Shown one piece after another: positions 10,734 to 22,583 of a DNA stretch of 64,000 nt. Within the stretch, counting starts at the first letter, position 1. Every line of letters begins with the position of its first letter. The notes below the pieces were generated by a model. It worked only from the letters and a program-made list of their open reading frames with translations. It was not told where the DNA came from and searched no databases. The DNA is from Tetrahymena elliotti 4EA (Eukaryota; Ciliophora; Oligohymenophorea; Hymenostomatida; Tetrahymenidae). The translations under genes and the position numbers were made by a program. Location of the stretch: the NCBI GenBank assembly GCA_000231825.2, contig AFXF02001633.1, positions 248,001-312,000 of the forward strand, read 5' to 3'.

Positions 10734-12551
10734 TCAATCATAATATAAATCAGTATAAATTTAATATGGGTTATTCATCAATTCTGGGCCAATTAAAGTG
10801 TAAAATGCTAACATGACAGAAGGTTGTGATTGCTTATATCTATATATTTCTAAGACTTTTCTAAATTCCATAAATAATTAAAATTTTTTTACATAGTCTT
10901 CAAAATCAGGAGCACTTTAGATTTATTGATTAGCTAAAGACATTATTATCGGATATATTAATGAAACTAAACTTTATGGGAGTATAGGTACACTAATGTT
11001 TTTGAAGCTATACAAACTATTTCCTTATTCTATTCTAATTTATGTTTAAATGTTGTTTGAATTTAATAAACATCCATCTTATTAAGAAAAAGATATGCTA
11101 TTAACAAATCTCTTAATATTATGCATGTCATTTAGAATTCCTTAGAATAAATTCAAAATATCATTTTCTGAAGTTACTTTTATCTAGAGCTAACTCATCA
11201 AGTGCCTTGATTTTGATAAATAATAACTCAAAGGCTTTATGTTACCCATTACTTAGTATGCAGTAATACTCAGACAAGAAATTCTAGGTGCATTTTCATG
11301 AAAGATGTTTTAGCATATCACTTCTAAAGTGTAGTCACTCAGCTAGAATAGATTTAATTGCAAAGTATTATTTAAAAATGTTTATCCATTAATGGTAATA
11401 GAAGTTTTTTAGCATTTCATCAACTTTGCTAGACTTAGTGCAATAACAGACATATTTATAGTTGTACCATCTATTTTAACAGCTTTTAATTCCTCATAAG
11501 AACCTATGTAATTGATGATATTTACCCATTCTTTATTTGTCATTTCTTAGTTTTAATGAAAGAATATTTACATACTCAAGAGCTTATTATTACATTTAGA
11601 TATAAACTTAATTAATTCATTTAAATCATTTTATGATAAAATTTAGCTGCTAAAATCTAATTTTAGTGAATGATTATTGTAATTAATAGAAGGATTTATT
11701 ATCAAGCTATCATTCTAATCTGCAAATTTGTAAACCTTTCTAAGCATATTTTTGAAATCTTTAAAAGCTTAAAAGAATTTGTAGCTTACTTCTATTGAGA
11801 GAGGACTTTAGAATTAATCTTTTTTGATTGGTGGAATAAGCTCATTTACATATAAAAGTATATGCAATTAAGTAAGGAGAGGAGCATTTTTCTATAAACT
11901 CTTCATTATCTATTAAAAGTCCTTCTTAAAATCTTCAAGATGAATAATAACCAAATCTAATCTTTATAAAGTAGATGCTTGACCGAAAACTTTCAAGTAC
12001 TTTTCATAATTATTAGATTCTATCATAACATTTAAATATTAAATTTGGTCTTCCACTCCACTCAAATCTAAACTAGTAGCAAATACATTACTATTAATTT
12101 CATACACACTGTAAACTTTGGTGAACTTTTCTTCACAAATTATTTTTTCTACCTTTTTAGAAGACTTTGTAACATTAAAAAACTAGTAAGCCTACTCATT
12201 ATCACAGTCAACTGTGATTGTTTTAATATTTTTATAAATAAAGAAGTATGAGATAAAATCCAAGTTTTGAAATAGGGTTTAATTTGTTTTTATAGTTAGA
12301 TCCTCTAAGAAAAAGAATTTGTGTTAGAAATTTTCTTCGTCAATCTCATAGATCATAAAAAGGTCTTTCATTACTCTATCAACTGTTGATTACTTAATTT
12401 GAGAGAAAGAAAAATCAATGATCAAACTAGATAGCTTTCCATAGTTTTTTTCAATAGCAGCATATTCTTACTTCAAATGATAATAACTGATTTCTGTCTT
12501 TCTGTTTGAAAAATTAATTGTCTTCATTTATCTTTATTCTACATCGTTCAT
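10734..12551 (-). CDS. leucine-rich, LRR-like hypothetical protein
   Basis: A single uninterrupted exon of 606 codons in code 6 (605 residues), from ATG 12551 to TGA 10736-10734. The sequence is dominated by regularly spaced Leu/Ile/Phe and Asn, with segments such as LQRLDLVIIHLEDFKKDF, LKLDFSSQILSQNDLNELIK and LKAVKIDGTTINMSVIALSL that resemble irregular leucine-rich repeats of the ribonuclease-inhibitor type common in ciliates. No kinase, F-box or membrane domain is visible. It would most simply be a protein-binding scaffold, but this is inference from fold type only. It lies convergent to the small Tim gene and is transcribed in the same direction as COQ10 upstream of it. Confidence 0.75.
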
Positions 12552-13653
12552 TTTTAATTTCTACTTTTTTAATGATCTTTATTTAATTCAGGTTTTTTTT
12601 GTTTAACAACAATTCAGCTAATTAATTAAATACTTTTTATTAATAATTTAAACATCAACCTTAAATTGATTTAATATTAATTATGTTGAGTCTACTCTAA
12701 AACTAGGAAGAAGAATTTTTTTTTTCTAAACAGAATTTATCAAAGTATCTCACCCTCTATTATAATTAATTCTTTCAAAAAAAAAAATAAGTAAAAAGAA
12801 GGTAAAAATTGTAACATTAAAAAGGACAAAGATATGTTATATTTTAGTTTGAAATCCCTCTCTAAACACAATTTGAGAAAAAAACACATTTTAATCTCTC
12901 TTTCTGTTAAAAAATGTTTATAATATTTAGGGTAAAATTTATAAAATAAATAGAGCATTCAAAATCTTAATACTGTGTAAGTTCTCCTTTATTAATACAC
13001 CATCCCTTACCATACCTCAACTTTATTTATAAATGCAAGCATCTTAAAAATTAAAAAGTAAACTCAAAAATATTTTGGATATTAATTAATTTATCTTTTA
13101 ATTTCGAAGAGATTAAAGTAGATAGAAAATCATATTTTTACATAAAATATCTTTCAATAAAGATTTAATTAGACAGATAGATTTTTAACTTTTATGATTT
13201 ATCTATCTTATTTTCAAATCTAATAGCCATTTTCCTTTGATATTTATCATACAATTAATTTAATAATCTATTATATGTATTATATTCATTTATTACATCA
13301 ATCTAAAAGTATTTTTCTCAATTAACAACTTATTTAAATTACAATTTTGATGAAATATATATAAAGATATATGATAAAGTTGTAAAAACAATTAATAGAT
13401 AATACATCAATTTTAAGAAATGCATATGCATTTTGTTCAAGTTAAGTATATATTTTATAAATAATAAATGAATGATCTTTAAACCATAAAAGTTTTTAAA
13501 ATAGATTATTTTATTCAAAAATCATTATTTTCAAATAAGTTAATTTTTACTTATCTTTATCTTAATATAATATTTTGAAAATTAGTTAATAGGTTGCTAG
13601 CTTGATATTTTAGAGTTAAAGTTAAAATTGTTAAATTATAAACAGTTTATCTA
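12552..13653. other. intergenic, AT-rich
   Basis: Spacer between COQ10's 3' end and the 5' end of the LRR-like gene. A frame at 12740-12958 (minus) is hydrophobic and of intergenic composition. A slightly less AT-rich patch near 12985-13020 has no recognisable content. Confidence 0.45.
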
Positions 13654-14732
13654 TCATTTATATAGAGTAGTAGATCTCAATACTGATAAAAATTTCCAAT
13701 TAGCTTAATCTTCATTCATATTAATTAGACCTTTATTTATTATGAAGAATTTATATGCATTTGTGATTAGTTCTTATTGCTCAGGACTCTTTAAAATAAC
13801 TTTAAGAAACAAAGAAGCTTCATCTTCTTTGGCAATATTTTATTAAACTAATTACTTTATATGCTATTCTATTTGCTACAATAAATCATTTTCTATTATT
13901 AATTTTTAATTCATATTATTCTAGTCATTTTAGGATTTTAGATTTTCTAAAGCATTTTATGTTTTTTTGTTTTATAATTCATCTATGCTAATTTAATTAT
14001 CTTACATTTTTTAATCTGAGTTTTTTAACTAAGATTTTTGCTGTAAATCTATTCCTACTTACTATTAGACAACCTAAACTTTTTATTATATTTATTCTAC
14101 TTTCGATTTATTTAAATCTATAAATACATTGAGCTTATTTTACTAAAAATAATTTTATCTAGAAAGTTAATATGCTCTTTCTTCAAAAGATTAGTTTATT
14201 TTTTTTATTACATTATCCAAAAACATTTATGCCACTGTTTAGTATAAAATGTTTTTGAATTCGAATTCTATATCATAATCTATTTGACATGATTTTTCTG
14301 TCAGTGGTTTAATATTCCAAGTGCTCTGGAGGTGTTTAAAAGCTGATATATTATTAGATAATGATATGATCTAGTAATTATCTCTGGTTACTTATGAAGA
14401 TACTTTAGATATATATGAATCCTAATATACTTTAAAATTAACAAAAAGCTCAGCCTCAAAATATTAGAATCCCTTTCTAATTTTTACAAACTAGTTAAAA
14501 TATTATCTATTGGTATTTTTAATAAATATTACCTTTTGTGAATAATACTGTTAGAACACCATGGAAGAAATCTATGATAGTTTTCAACCTCATAAACAAC
14601 TTGAAAGAAATCTTATGCATTATAAGGTAAAACACTTTTTTGATTATAATGCATGTCTTATTAGCTTTTTAAGAATAAATATTTACAGTGCTATTACACT
14701 TTGATGTATTTTTTAAGCAGCTAGCTAACCAT
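13654..14732 (-). CDS. COQ10: COQ10 coenzyme Q-binding START-domain protein
   Basis: Two exons (14732-14533 and 14476-13654) with a 56-nt intron give 340 residues. The START-like domain is clear: LPYNAQDFFQVVYEVENYHR, then FLPWCSNSIIHKRKG at the exon junction, FEAELFVNFKVYQDSYISKV, SAFKHLQSTWNIKPL, DYDIEFEFKNILYQTVAQMF and a final SFEERA near residue 165. COQ10 binds ubiquinone in the mitochondrial inner membrane and is needed for efficient Q synthesis and electron transfer. The N terminus is Lys-rich with hydrophobic residues and no acidic residue in its first 25, compatible with a presequence. After the domain there is an unusual tail of about 170 residues, Gln/Lys-rich and probably coiled coil, which typical family members (150-250 residues) lack. 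The intron acceptor was chosen by domain phase. Confidence 0.92.
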
Positions 14733-16336
14733 TTTAATTGAAATTTTTTTAACTAAATTAATAAAAGTAAATAATTTTTTTTCTTAGATATTTTGCTATT
14801 GGTCTTTAATAAATGTTAAATTTAACACTAAATAATACATATATGTATTTGAAATTATTAAAGAATCTTAAATATTCACTAAAAATACATTATCGATTAG
14901 ATAAAAAAGAATTTACTAGATTTTTGAACAAAGAATTATTCTATTACTTAAATTTTTTTTTTCAAGTTAATTGTTGTATTCATTATTTGATTATTATTTT
15001 AAGATTTGTTGTCCTCAACTATTACTGATGACAAACATTTTTAATTCAAAAGTTTTTTTATGGCTTAATTTAATTTTCTTTTCAACTTGCTAAGCAAATT
15101 ATTGGATTTTATTATATCATAATTTTTAAAATTTACAAATTTTAACTATTAATGGACAAATAAATTCAAACGTTTATTTGATAAGTAATTTATATATTAA
15201 ATTTAATATATTTCTCAATAGCTATAATTTAAGCAATTGATTGTTGGAGAATAAATTTTTCAATATTTTAACTTATTATTCATTTTAATCTGGATGTATT
15301 TTTGATATCTCCATTTAAATAGCTATTAGCTAATATTTGATTTAAACAAAAAGAGAAATTGTAAAATAATAACCATAATCCTACTAATCGGAAAATATTC
15401 ATTAAAATAATTAATTAGTTTAATTTGAATAATAATTGTTTCAATTTTTGGAAAAAAATTTTCTTGAATAAAATAATCAGATTTACAATTTAAAAAACTA
15501 TCTTATACAAATTAATAACTTTAAAAGAATTAATGGTCTAATAAAAGTAGAATCGCATGATTTATGAATGATACAATTATTTGAAGCAAAAAATTTTGTA
15601 GAAAGTTTTGTAAGAAATTCAAAATATTTATTATTAACTTTATTTATTAGCAATGCAAGCTATATTTTTTAAAATGGAGCATCAAATTTATTTAATGGTG
15701 TTATTTAATCATATACTTCATAATTTACTTCATAGAAAGGTAGCAGAAATTATTCTTAAAATCAGATTTCTTTTTTTTATTACATTTAAAGAGACTAGAA
15801 ACTTTTCAACATTAGAATTTATTAATAATGTTTATTGTTTTTGGGAGTGGTTTGTGTGTTCGGTGAGTCTTTGTGTATTAATTATGTATGTTTTGTATGG
15901 CTAGAATATTGAAAATTGTTATTGTTGTAAAATAACTTATGTGAATATTAATGTTTTTGAGTGCCTGAATACAAATGTTGCAAAGTAGGATTATTAAGTG
16001 AATAAATTTTTTTAAGTTAGAGTTAAATTTAAGGTTAGTTAGCTGGCTGACTATTAATAATTGATCTAAATTCATTCAATGATTGATTTATTGATAGAAC
16101 TAACTATTCATTAAATTAAGAGAAACAATAACAAAATAAATAATAAAATTATAAAAAATATCAAATTTTGCTAATACTAAAAGAACATATTCATACTTAC
16201 TAAAACCTAACCAAATAACTAACCCAAAGCTTAAGCTAGCTTCTCTGTGAAATAATCAAAACTCTACTTTACATTTAGTATAATTTGCAGTAAAAGATAA
16301 TATTTATTTAAAACAAATTTCATAGTATTTCTAAAT
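14733..16336. other. divergent intergenic region
   Basis: Lies between COQ10 (minus) and the MORN gene (plus), so it should hold both promoters. Frames at 14813-15028 and 15653-15904 are not convincing. A tract at about 15838-15905 is rich in G and T on the plus strand and stands out from the A/T background. No RNA gene fits it. Confidence 0.4.
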
Positions 16337-17260
16337 ATGGGTAACGCTGAAACATTAAACAAACCTCTCAGATAAAATAGCAGTGGCTAATCATCTCCAA
16401 GCGTCTACAAATAGATTACTTCAAACCCATCATGGAATGATCTTGATAACAAAATCGTTTCTGGACTTATTTTAGGTATATTTTTTTACAAATTTCTAGG
16501 AAAATTTAAAAAATTTAGCTATTTTCACTGATATCCATTATACTTCTACATTGAAAAAAAATGAACATTTTATAAATTAGATGAAGTAAATGAAGATGAC
16601 AAGATGGAAATTAACAAAAAAAAATTAAATTTATCACCTGAGTTTGCTAATTTGGAGTATAAAGTCAAATTCTTTACACAAAGAGTCTAAAATTCATCTA
16701 CCAATTCTAAATTATATGAAGTTACATAGACAGGCAAAACTAACAACAACAGATATGAGGGAACTTTTAAAGATGGTTAGCTCTTTGGATAAGGTATCTA
16801 CTTTTACCCATCAGGAAGTATATACATGGGAGGAATTAAAGACAATGGAAGAGAAGGCTAAGGAGTTTTCTACTTTGCTAATGGAAACATCTACTCTGGT
16901 TAGTGGTAAAATAATGACTAATCAGGATTAGGAAAGTTCTTCTTTGTATAGAACGAAAAGCTTTTCTAATTTTATTATGGATACTTCAAGAATTCACTTT
17001 ATTAAGGATTTGGATGCTACTGCTATTAATAAAAATACTACATTGGCTTTTGGAAGGAGGATAAATATGAAGGCCATGGAAAAATATTCTCCTTTGAGGG
17101 TAAATTAATAAGATGTGGAATCTTCAAATAAGATAAACTTATTTAAGAGCTGCCAGAAGATGAGATTCAATTCCCTTCAAACTGGTAAACATTCCTCCCT
17201 AACTACAACAGAGAATTAAACTACTACTAAGAACTTACAAGTAATAAGCCAATTGTTTGA
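16337..17260 (+). CDS. MORN-repeat protein with N-myristoylation-type start
   Basis: Two exons (16337-16475, 16581-17260) give 272 residues. From about residue 95 there are five or six MORN repeats: YEGTFKDGQLFGQGIYFY, YMGGIKDNGREGQGVFYF, YSGQWQNNDQSGLGKFFF, then two divergent units and YIGFWKEDKYEGHGKIF. MORN repeats form elongated beta-hairpin arrays linked to membrane or cytoskeletal junctions, and occur in ciliate and apicomplexan cortical proteins and in some PIP kinases. The protein begins MGN followed by small polar residues, a plausible N-myristoylation site, so cortical membrane association is a reasonable inference. The first 60 residues are Ser/Asn-rich. Base 16337 is the only in-frame ATG upstream of the repeats that joins across the intron. 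Confidence 0.88.
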
Positions 17261-17935
17261 AGTTATTCTTAAAAGCTGTCTTCTTTGATGCTTTTTGGAT
17301 TTTGAAAAAAATTAAACCTTTATCATTCAGTTTTATAAATGATTCTGAATAAAATGAAATACTAATACTTACTAATTTAGCTAAATATTTACTATAACAT
17401 AATAAATTTATTTTAATATAATCTATATCACAGATTTATTCATAATTATTCTTTTCTCTCAATTATTCCTTCATATGAAAAGAACTTTCTTTTTAATTTA
17501 AAAATAAAATATAAATATTCTTATAAATTCAGTAAATTTTTGATTTAGATTTTATTAAACTAAACTAAAATAATCATTCATCTCATATTTAACAAATATT
17601 TTCCTGAATTTCTTAAAATTTAATTAAAGTTAAAAAATTAATGAAAACACAAATACCAAATTTCAAAATGATAAACTTTTTCAATTATTTTTTATTCTCT
17701 TATAATTTAAACTTGTAATTGGATAAAGATAGTAATAATTTTACTTTTGAGGTAATAAATTTTTTAATTTCGACTAGTTATTTTCTTTAAGATTTGTTTT
17801 AAATTTTTATTTCATTAGATTTATTAGATTTCAGGTAATATATTGTTATTTTAAGTAAAAAAACAAAAATCTTAGAAGTTAAAATTATTTCTTAAAAAAA
17901 AAATATTTGTTTTGTTCTAATTAGGAGAACACTAA
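17261..17935. other. intergenic, AT-rich
   Basis: The 3' flank of the MORN gene. I see no coding frame, RNA gene or distinct signal. Confidence 0.45.
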
Positions 17936-18583
17936 ATGAGTAGGAGTGGTTAACAAATTTTTAAATTATTAATAGATTAATTTTTTTTTCAATATAAGCT
18001 GCATAATAAGAAAGAGCTGCTTCTGTGAATGGCTTAGAGAGACTAAAATTTCTTAATAGACGATAGGTAAAGTAATATTATTTCTTTCATAGAACATAAA
18101 AATTTATTAAGATTATAGAATAAATACAGAACCAATAACTGAGAGGTAATTAATTCACAAAATAAATAATTTAATTTAAATAATCAAAGTTAATTTAAAA
18201 TTAAATACTTAATTAATCATATTTCAAAAAAATTGATTAGAATTTTTCAGATAGAAATGGTTTATGAGATAAGTTTAGTTCATTATCAGAATTTTAATAT
18301 ATCACCTACCAAAAATTTTATCAAAGGTATTAAAATGTTAATACTCTTAGGATATTATGTTAGTGATTATTCTTTTCAATAAAATTGCCAATATGTACAA
18401 ATATAATTGAATTGTACTATTGAACAGGTTTTAATATCAGATATTTTATCAATTCAATATTTCATTATCAATAAACACATTTAAGTTAATTTCATATTAG
18501 TAAAAATAAGTTCAAAAGGTTTTTTATAAAAGTTTTTCTTAAAATCATAAATTATAATTAAAAAATTAATATCAAGCAGTTGA
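17936..18583 (+). CDS. uncertain small multi-exon gene
   Basis: A Met-Ser-Arg-Ser start and the stretch 17999-18066 have coding-like composition and read as good protein (AAQQERAASVNGLERLKFLN). A model with exons 17936-17948, 17999-18066, 18093-18145 and 18241-18583 stays in frame and ends at TGA 18581-18583, about 158 residues. It needs a first donor of GTTAAC type and a 26-nt second intron, shorter than any other in the window. If that intron is retained the frame changes and the protein could stop soon after. The last exon is AT-rich and weak. No family is recognised, and the first 30 residues are the only part I would trust. Confidence 0.35.
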
Positions 18584-19034
18584 AGTAAGTATGAGATTTT
18601 TTTGCTTAAAAAAACAATAGATTCTCTAACTAATATACTCAAGATATCATCTTGTTAAGCTATTAATTTAAATAATACATAGAATTATTTTAGCTGAGAT
18701 TTTTTAAATGCTTAATTATTTTAAATTTCCTTGATATCTAAAATTAAAATCATGATTTAATAAATTTATTTTTTTGTTAATTTTAGGATTTCATGTTTTT
18801 AATTTGAAATAATATATATTCCATTAATACTTTTGTAGAAGTTAATTTTGATGAGTAAATATTTTTTGAGTTCTTAAATGAAAATTTTTCTTAAAAGTTC
18901 TATTTCTAATTAATATCATTAGGAATAAAAGTATCTTGTAATTATCTTTTTTTTTGAGACCATAAATTTTTGTATTTAATTAATATATTTAATTTTAGGA
19001 ATATTAAAGAATCTTTACAAATATATTTTTTATC
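18584..19034. other. intergenic, AT-rich
   Basis: Short spacer upstream of the 748-residue gene. No feature is recognisable. Confidence 0.4.
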
Positions 19035-21561
19035 ATGTTAAATTTTATAAGTAAGTATACATTTTCAAGGTCAGGTGGTACTCTTGCAAGAAATTAGAAA
19101 AAAACAGAAATTCTTCTAAATAGACATTTACAAAAGAGAGCATAGTCTTTAAAAAATTAAACTGAGAACTATCAGTAAAATATTAATCGTAGAATATTCC
19201 CATAATTAATTTGATTATTTTATTAGCTTTTTGTAAAATGATGTCTATAATCCAGAAATTTAGAGGGTTTAGCTATATGGATAGGAATAAATAGTGATTG
19301 GATCTCAGCAGGATGTAAGAAGTCCTAATTTTGTTTTGGCAATGGTTGGTTAATTTGATCCTAAGGTAAAATCAAATTTATTACTTTAGATATGATAAGT
19401 TGATCATTTATTATTAAGTCAGTTGTTTTAGGTGGATTAAATAGATTATAGTTAAAAGAATATCAAATTGGTAAAAAAATATACAATAAAGAGCCAGTTA
19501 TATAGAATAATGAAGAAGATTTACCTGCTAAAGAAATATTGACTCACTTTTTCTAAGAAGATTTAGAATTTGGAAATAGTTGGTTCTACTAAGAAGGAGA
19601 CTAATGCGTTTATAGAGTTATTAAATCTACAAGATAAGCAATTATGGAAGTAAGTAAGCTTTTATTTTTATTTAGGAATTAGATTTTTTCAAAATATTGT
19701 TTTTTTTATTCTAAATAGGACCATCTATCTTGTGGCTTTCATCTTTATGAAAAACCTAATAGGCATTTAATATTTGGAAAACCTGACATAAATTTAGTTT
19801 TTGAAGATTTGGCTTTACGTTTAAGCTTAAAGTAGTTGCAAGATGTATTTTAACATGTTATATAACTAGTTTCAGAAGAGTAAAATAATATCTTTTTAGA
19901 TTAAATAGAAATAAATAATTTTTTTAATTTAGTATTTAGCAAAATCATAATGATAGATATCCTTACTTTGAAAATGAGAGAATTTATGATATGTTTAGAA
20001 TTAAAGTAAGAGAAACTTATAATGATTTGTTGTTAAATAAGTCTATCCTTTATACAGCTTCTATTTTCAAAAAGACTGCAAGATCCTTCAAAAAATCAGC
20101 AATAATTGTGCCTAATGAAATTACAAAATAAGTTGCAATTTAAACTTTGGAGCCTATGGCACCTGAATGGAACTAGATTTTTAGAGCTTATATTGATAAT
20201 GAGAAGGATTAAGGCTATTTTGCAGCTGAGAAATTTACCTCCAAAAAATACTCCCGTTCTTTTAAAAATATTAAAAGATATTTTAAAGAGGATCCAGACT
20301 ATGATTAGATAATGAAAGCAGCAGAAAAGTAATCTGCAAAGTATGATTACTACTCTAAAGAAAGACCCTTGTTTGAATTAATTAAAGAATAATAAGTTGA
20401 TGTAAATTAAATTTATTTTAAATTTAATCATAAATGCTTTATTTATAATTAAAGGCAGATGAAATACTTGAAAAATATGTAATAATTAACCACTTACTAG
20501 AAAAATCTACCTAATTCTATTTAGAGTCTGGAGTGAATCCTTTCAATACAACTATATTCCATGGTTTGTTTAAAGAAAAATATGGAAAAGGGAAGGAAGC
20601 TACAGATCAAATTCTTCAAAAATATGAGAAACTAAATTAAAAATATGCTTTAGAATTGCACAAATTACAAAATATATAAATTAAGCGTATTGGTGAGTAT
20701 GAATTAGAATGGAGACCTAACTTAGAGTCATTTTCATCCACAGTGAAAAGATTAGAGGAAAAGCCTGAAAATTTTAACTATGAGTTTGTCACTGGTTAAT
20801 TAAATAGAGAAAAAAGAGATAGAATTGTAGAAACAGTTTTACTTAAAACTATGATAGGAATTCTCAAGCAGAGAGAGTAATAAGGAATATCTCAATCAGA
20901 TTAGATTTCTCATTTGAAAGATTATTTTGAAGGAAAAAAATCTTAAGAAAATGTAAAAATTTTTAATCAGCTAATTATGGAGGCCAATCATACTTTAGGT
21001 TGTATAGTTAAATTCCCTTAAACTCATAAACAATTCTTGCCCTATTTAGTCAATTTGCGTAAATATCAGATTCTTAAATAAATTGAATAAAAGCTTGATG
21101 CAGTAGAAGAATAAGTTAAAATAGAATAAAAATTGAGGCTATAAAATCTTACTAACGTTATGAGTATTGAACAGATTGCCGCTAAGAGATTAGAATTATA
21201 GAATTAGGACAAAGAAGCTGGATTTGATTAAGAAGAAGAAAAAATTGAAAGTTTCAAAGAATTATTTGAGAATTTCTAAGAATAAATGCTTGTCTTAGGT
21301 GAAGACCCAGAGAAACTACCTTTTGATGTTAAAGGAAAGTCTTTAGAATAGTTAGAAGAAATGGGATTCTAAGCTGCTGGAGAATTAGAATTTTAAGTAG
21401 ATGAACAAGGAAATGTTGAGGGTATTGAAACAGAATAAACTAAAGAGGTTTTAGAATTTTTAGAGACCCTACGTAAATCTGATAGAAATGAAGATGCTGA
21501 ATTTGAAGAAGTGGATGATAACAAGAAACAATATATTTCAGATGATGAGGATTCAGATTGA
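19035..21561 (+). CDS. probable mitochondrial protein, 748 residues, unknown
   Basis: Six exons (19035-19174, 19227-19365, 19419-19649, 19719-19879, 19933-20401, 20455-21561) join without frame conflict. The first 25 residues (Met-Leu-Asn-Phe, then Lys, Arg, Ser and Thr with no acidic residue) look like an amphipathic mitochondrial targeting presequence. The body is dense, non-repetitive protein with Trp, Tyr and basic clusters (for example RSPNFVLAMVGQFDP, SWFYQEGDQCVYRVIKSTRQ, FKKTARSFKKSAIIVP), and the last 120 residues are strongly acidic, ending DDEDSD. I do not recognise the family. A lineage-specific mitochondrial ribosomal or respiratory-complex subunit would fit its size and make-up, but that is inference from targeting alone. 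The internal splice at 19365/19419 was fixed by frame. Confidence 0.85.
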
Positions 21562-22583
21562 TTATTAAATTTGAAATCCATCTTTTAAATTGTATTTTTA
21601 AAAGCATAAAATGCTGAAATTTTTTTAACCTTGAAATAACAATTGACAAAAAAATTCTAATTTTTAGATTTTATTGCATTATTTTTTATGAGTGGTATGA
21701 ATTTTATATTAGATGAATTTAAGGCAAGTTAATCTTTAATATCTACTTTGCTTGAACCTTGATTTTATCTCTTAATTAAGTAGATATATTTGTTAATTTA
21801 TGAATTTGTTTATTTTTTTGTTTGTTAATAAATTTTTACTGGTACAAAATTTTACTAAAATTTATGATTTTGACTAAAATAAAAGTTTTTTTAAGCAATT
21901 TTTCTGGACTAAAATTTCTTTTCATTTAATATAAAATGTAATTGAACATACTTTCTACAAAATATTCAAATTTCTGTAAATTTTAAAAAGGAGATTTTTA
22001 TAGATATAAATTTTATTTCTGAAAAATATCTTTAGTCCTTTGATTTAAAATAATGGTTTAGAATTTTTTGATTTTAGTAAATAAAAGTCAGTGAGAAAAC
22101 TAATCTTTTGATTTAACAAACAAAAAAACAAAAACAAAATAAGATAAATGAAAGAAAATTCAAAAGCTGATATTAATTAATTAAATCCAAGACATCTAAA
22201 TGAATGAATAAATAAAATATGGATTTAGCAATAAATAATTTATTTGTATTTGTATTAATTATTGAATAATTTTGAAATTAATTTTTGAATATTAAGTAGT
22301 AAATCTATGAATTAAAAAGATAATAAAAATAACTAATTATAAATTCAAAAGTCTTGATAAACAAATAAATTGATAGCAAATATTATTTAATTATTATTGT
22401 AGATAATCTTAATATTCAGAAAAATAAGTAAACTTCTAAAAATAAATATATATAGAATTTATAGATCAATATATTTTCTAGCTCTCATTTTGTTTCAGTA
22501 TATCAATTAGCAATTAAGCCACCCAAAAAAGCTCAAAGTTTTCACATACAAATTTTTAGTTAGCTAGTAAGATTTAAAAGCAG
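21562..22583. other. intergenic, AT-rich
   Basis: Spacer upstream of the giant gene. I see no coding frame and no RNA gene. A short stretch just upstream of 22584 is slightly less AT-rich and may be 5' untranslated sequence. Confidence 0.45.

Noticed and set aside
16644..16931. 95-codon frame inside the MORN gene
   Set aside because: The MORN repeats read in the other frame across the whole segment.
18241..18340. Apparent in-frame TGA in the uncertain small gene, considered as selenocysteine
   Set aside because: The reading that places a TGA between two protein-like stretches depends on one of several equally possible splice choices, and no redox motif surrounds it.
20106..20312. 68-codon frame
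   Set aside because: Shadow of exon 5 of the 748-residue mitochondrial-type gene.
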